From Candidatus Sphingobacterium stercoripullorum (GTDB taxonomy: Bacteria; Bacteroidota; Bacteroidia; Sphingobacteriales; Sphingobacteriaceae): a stretch of 6,006 nucleotides of DNA. The notes under the pieces are model-generated. The model searched no databases, was not told the origin of the DNA, and was given only the letters and a program-made list of their open reading frames with translations. Below, piece by piece: positions 5,144 to 6,006 of the stretch (position 1 is the stretch's first letter; every line of letters begins with the position of its first letter). The position numbers and the translations under genes were made by a program. The stretch covers positions 1-6,006 of the forward strand of contig DXEZ01000017.1 of assembly GCA_019114715.1 (NCBI GenBank), given 5' to 3'.

Positions 5144-6006
5144 TTGGATTATTTAGCAGGTTTAAACGAATCGCAGAGAGGGGCCGTGGAGCAAATCACT
5201 GGTCCTGTTATGATTGTTGCAGGAGCGGGTTCGGGAAAAACGAGAGTTATTACCTATAGGGTGGCGCACCTTATAAAAAAAGGAGTGGATCCTTTTAATA
5301 TTTTAGTATTGACCTTTACCAATAAAGCAGCCAAGGAAATGCGTGAGCGAATTTCTACGGTTGTGGGTAGTGAGGCGAAGAATATTTGGATGGGGACTTT
5401 CCACTCTGTTTTTGCTAGGATCTTACGTAGCCAGGCCGATAAGCTGGGCTACCCTCGGAATTTCACGATTTACGATACGGACGATACCAAAAGCTTGCTT
5501 CGTACGATTATTAAAGAAATGAATCTCGATGATAAAGTTTACAATGTAAACCACGTCTATGGGAGAATTTCAGCTGCTAAGAACAATTTAGTATCCCCTC
5601 AAGAGTACATAAAAAATCAGCAAGTTCAGGCGGAAGATAGAGAAGCCAGGAAGCCTCATTTAGGGCAGATTTACCTGACCTATGCGCAGCGTTGCTTTAA
5701 AGCAGGGGCGATGGATTTCGACGACCTGCTGTTTAAAACAAACGTGCTGCTGCACAAGTTTCCCGATGTCTTACACCATTACCAGCATCAATTCAAGTAT
5801 GTCATGGTGGATGAGTACCAAGACACCAACTTTTCGCAGTATCTGATCATAAAGCGCCTAGCGGCAGTACATGAGAATATTTGTGTAGTGGGCGATGATG
5901 CGCAGAGTATTTACGCCTTCCGTGGTGCAAACATTCAAAACATCTTAAACTTTCAAAAGGATTACCCCGATGTGCGGGTTTTTAAATTGGAGCAAAACTA
6001 CCGTTC
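5144..6006 (+). CDS. pcrA: UvrD/PcrA-type SF1A DNA helicase, C-terminus off the right edge
   Basis: This is the N-terminal 287 codons of a 3'-5' DNA helicase of about 650-780 residues that unwinds DNA in repair and clears replication or recombination blocks. Motifs in order: Q motif LNESQRGAV (7-15), Walker A AGAGSGKT (26-33), Ia LVLTFTNKAAKEMRER (54-69), Ib GTFHS (84-88), DFDDLL (191-196), motif II VDEYQDTN (222-229), motif III VVGDDAQSIYAFRGA (248-262), and the start of motif IV, LEQNYR (282-287). The start must be TTG at 5144-5146: an in-frame TAA lies at 5132-5134, no ATG falls between, and the first in-frame ATG is past the Q motif. Reading TTG as Met gives MDYLAGLNESQ, the usual family N-terminus. 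No clear ribosome binding site precedes it. UvrD, PcrA and Rep are hard to separate on this part, so the symbol is provisional. It is divergent from the sigma cluster. Confidence 0.93.
   Translation, partial: MDYLAGLNESQRGAVEQITGPVMIVAGAGSGKTRVITYRVAHLIKKGVDPFNILVLTFTNKAAKEMRERISTVVGSEAKNIWMGTFHSVFARILRSQADKLGYPRNFTIYDTDDTKSLLRTIIKEMNLDDKVYNVNHVYGRISAAKNNLVSPQEYIKNQQVQAEDREARKPHLGQIYLTYAQRCFKAGAMDFDDLLFKTNVLLHKFPDVLHHYQHQFKYVMVDEYQDTNFSQYLIIKRLAAVHENICVVGDDAQSIYAFRGANIQNILNFQKDYPDVRVFKLEQNYR

Overview
The window reads as chromosomal DNA from a member of the Bacteroidota, probably Cytophagia- or Flavobacteriia-like; the class is not decided by the sequence. Three things point there: TAnnTTTG promoter elements (the Bacteroidota sigma-A -7 motif) upstream of two genes, few Shine-Dalgarno sequences, and a sigma / anti-sigma-like / DUF4252 / DUF4252 gene set that belongs to this phylum. 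No mobile element, rRNA or tRNA gene, or CRISPR array was recognised.

Layout. Positions 1-566 (minus) hold the N-terminal 188 codons of the menaquinone methyltransferase UbiE/MenG, cut by the left edge. A gene-free, AT-rich divergent spacer (567-972) carries a promoter element for each flanking gene, a 20-bp imperfect direct repeat, a hairpin and two DnaA-box-like sites. The replicative helicase gene dnaB follows (973-2559, plus). After a 210-bp convergent spacer comes a tight minus-strand cluster, read from right to left: an ECF sigma factor (4863-4348), a single-pass anti-sigma-like membrane protein (4382-3753, overlapping the sigma gene by 35 bp), a secreted DUF4252 protein (3742-3269) and a DUF4252 lipoprotein (3267-2770, one base after its neighbour). 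A 280-bp divergent spacer separates this cluster from a UvrD/PcrA-type helicase (5144 to the right edge, plus) that must start at a non-ATG codon.

Function. ubiE, dnaB and the SF1 helicase are housekeeping genes for respiration, replication and repair. The four-gene minus-strand cluster looks like one transcription unit in which a membrane protein could restrain the sigma factor, with two related envelope proteins co-produced. The family-level parts are recognisable, but to my knowledge the signal, the regulon and the role of DUF4252 are not established, so this is the best candidate in the window for an undescribed system. Smaller points of interest are the SSB-like acidic tip on DnaB, a probable leaderless ubiE mRNA, a UUG start on the helicase, and the repeat/DnaA-box-like cluster upstream of dnaB.
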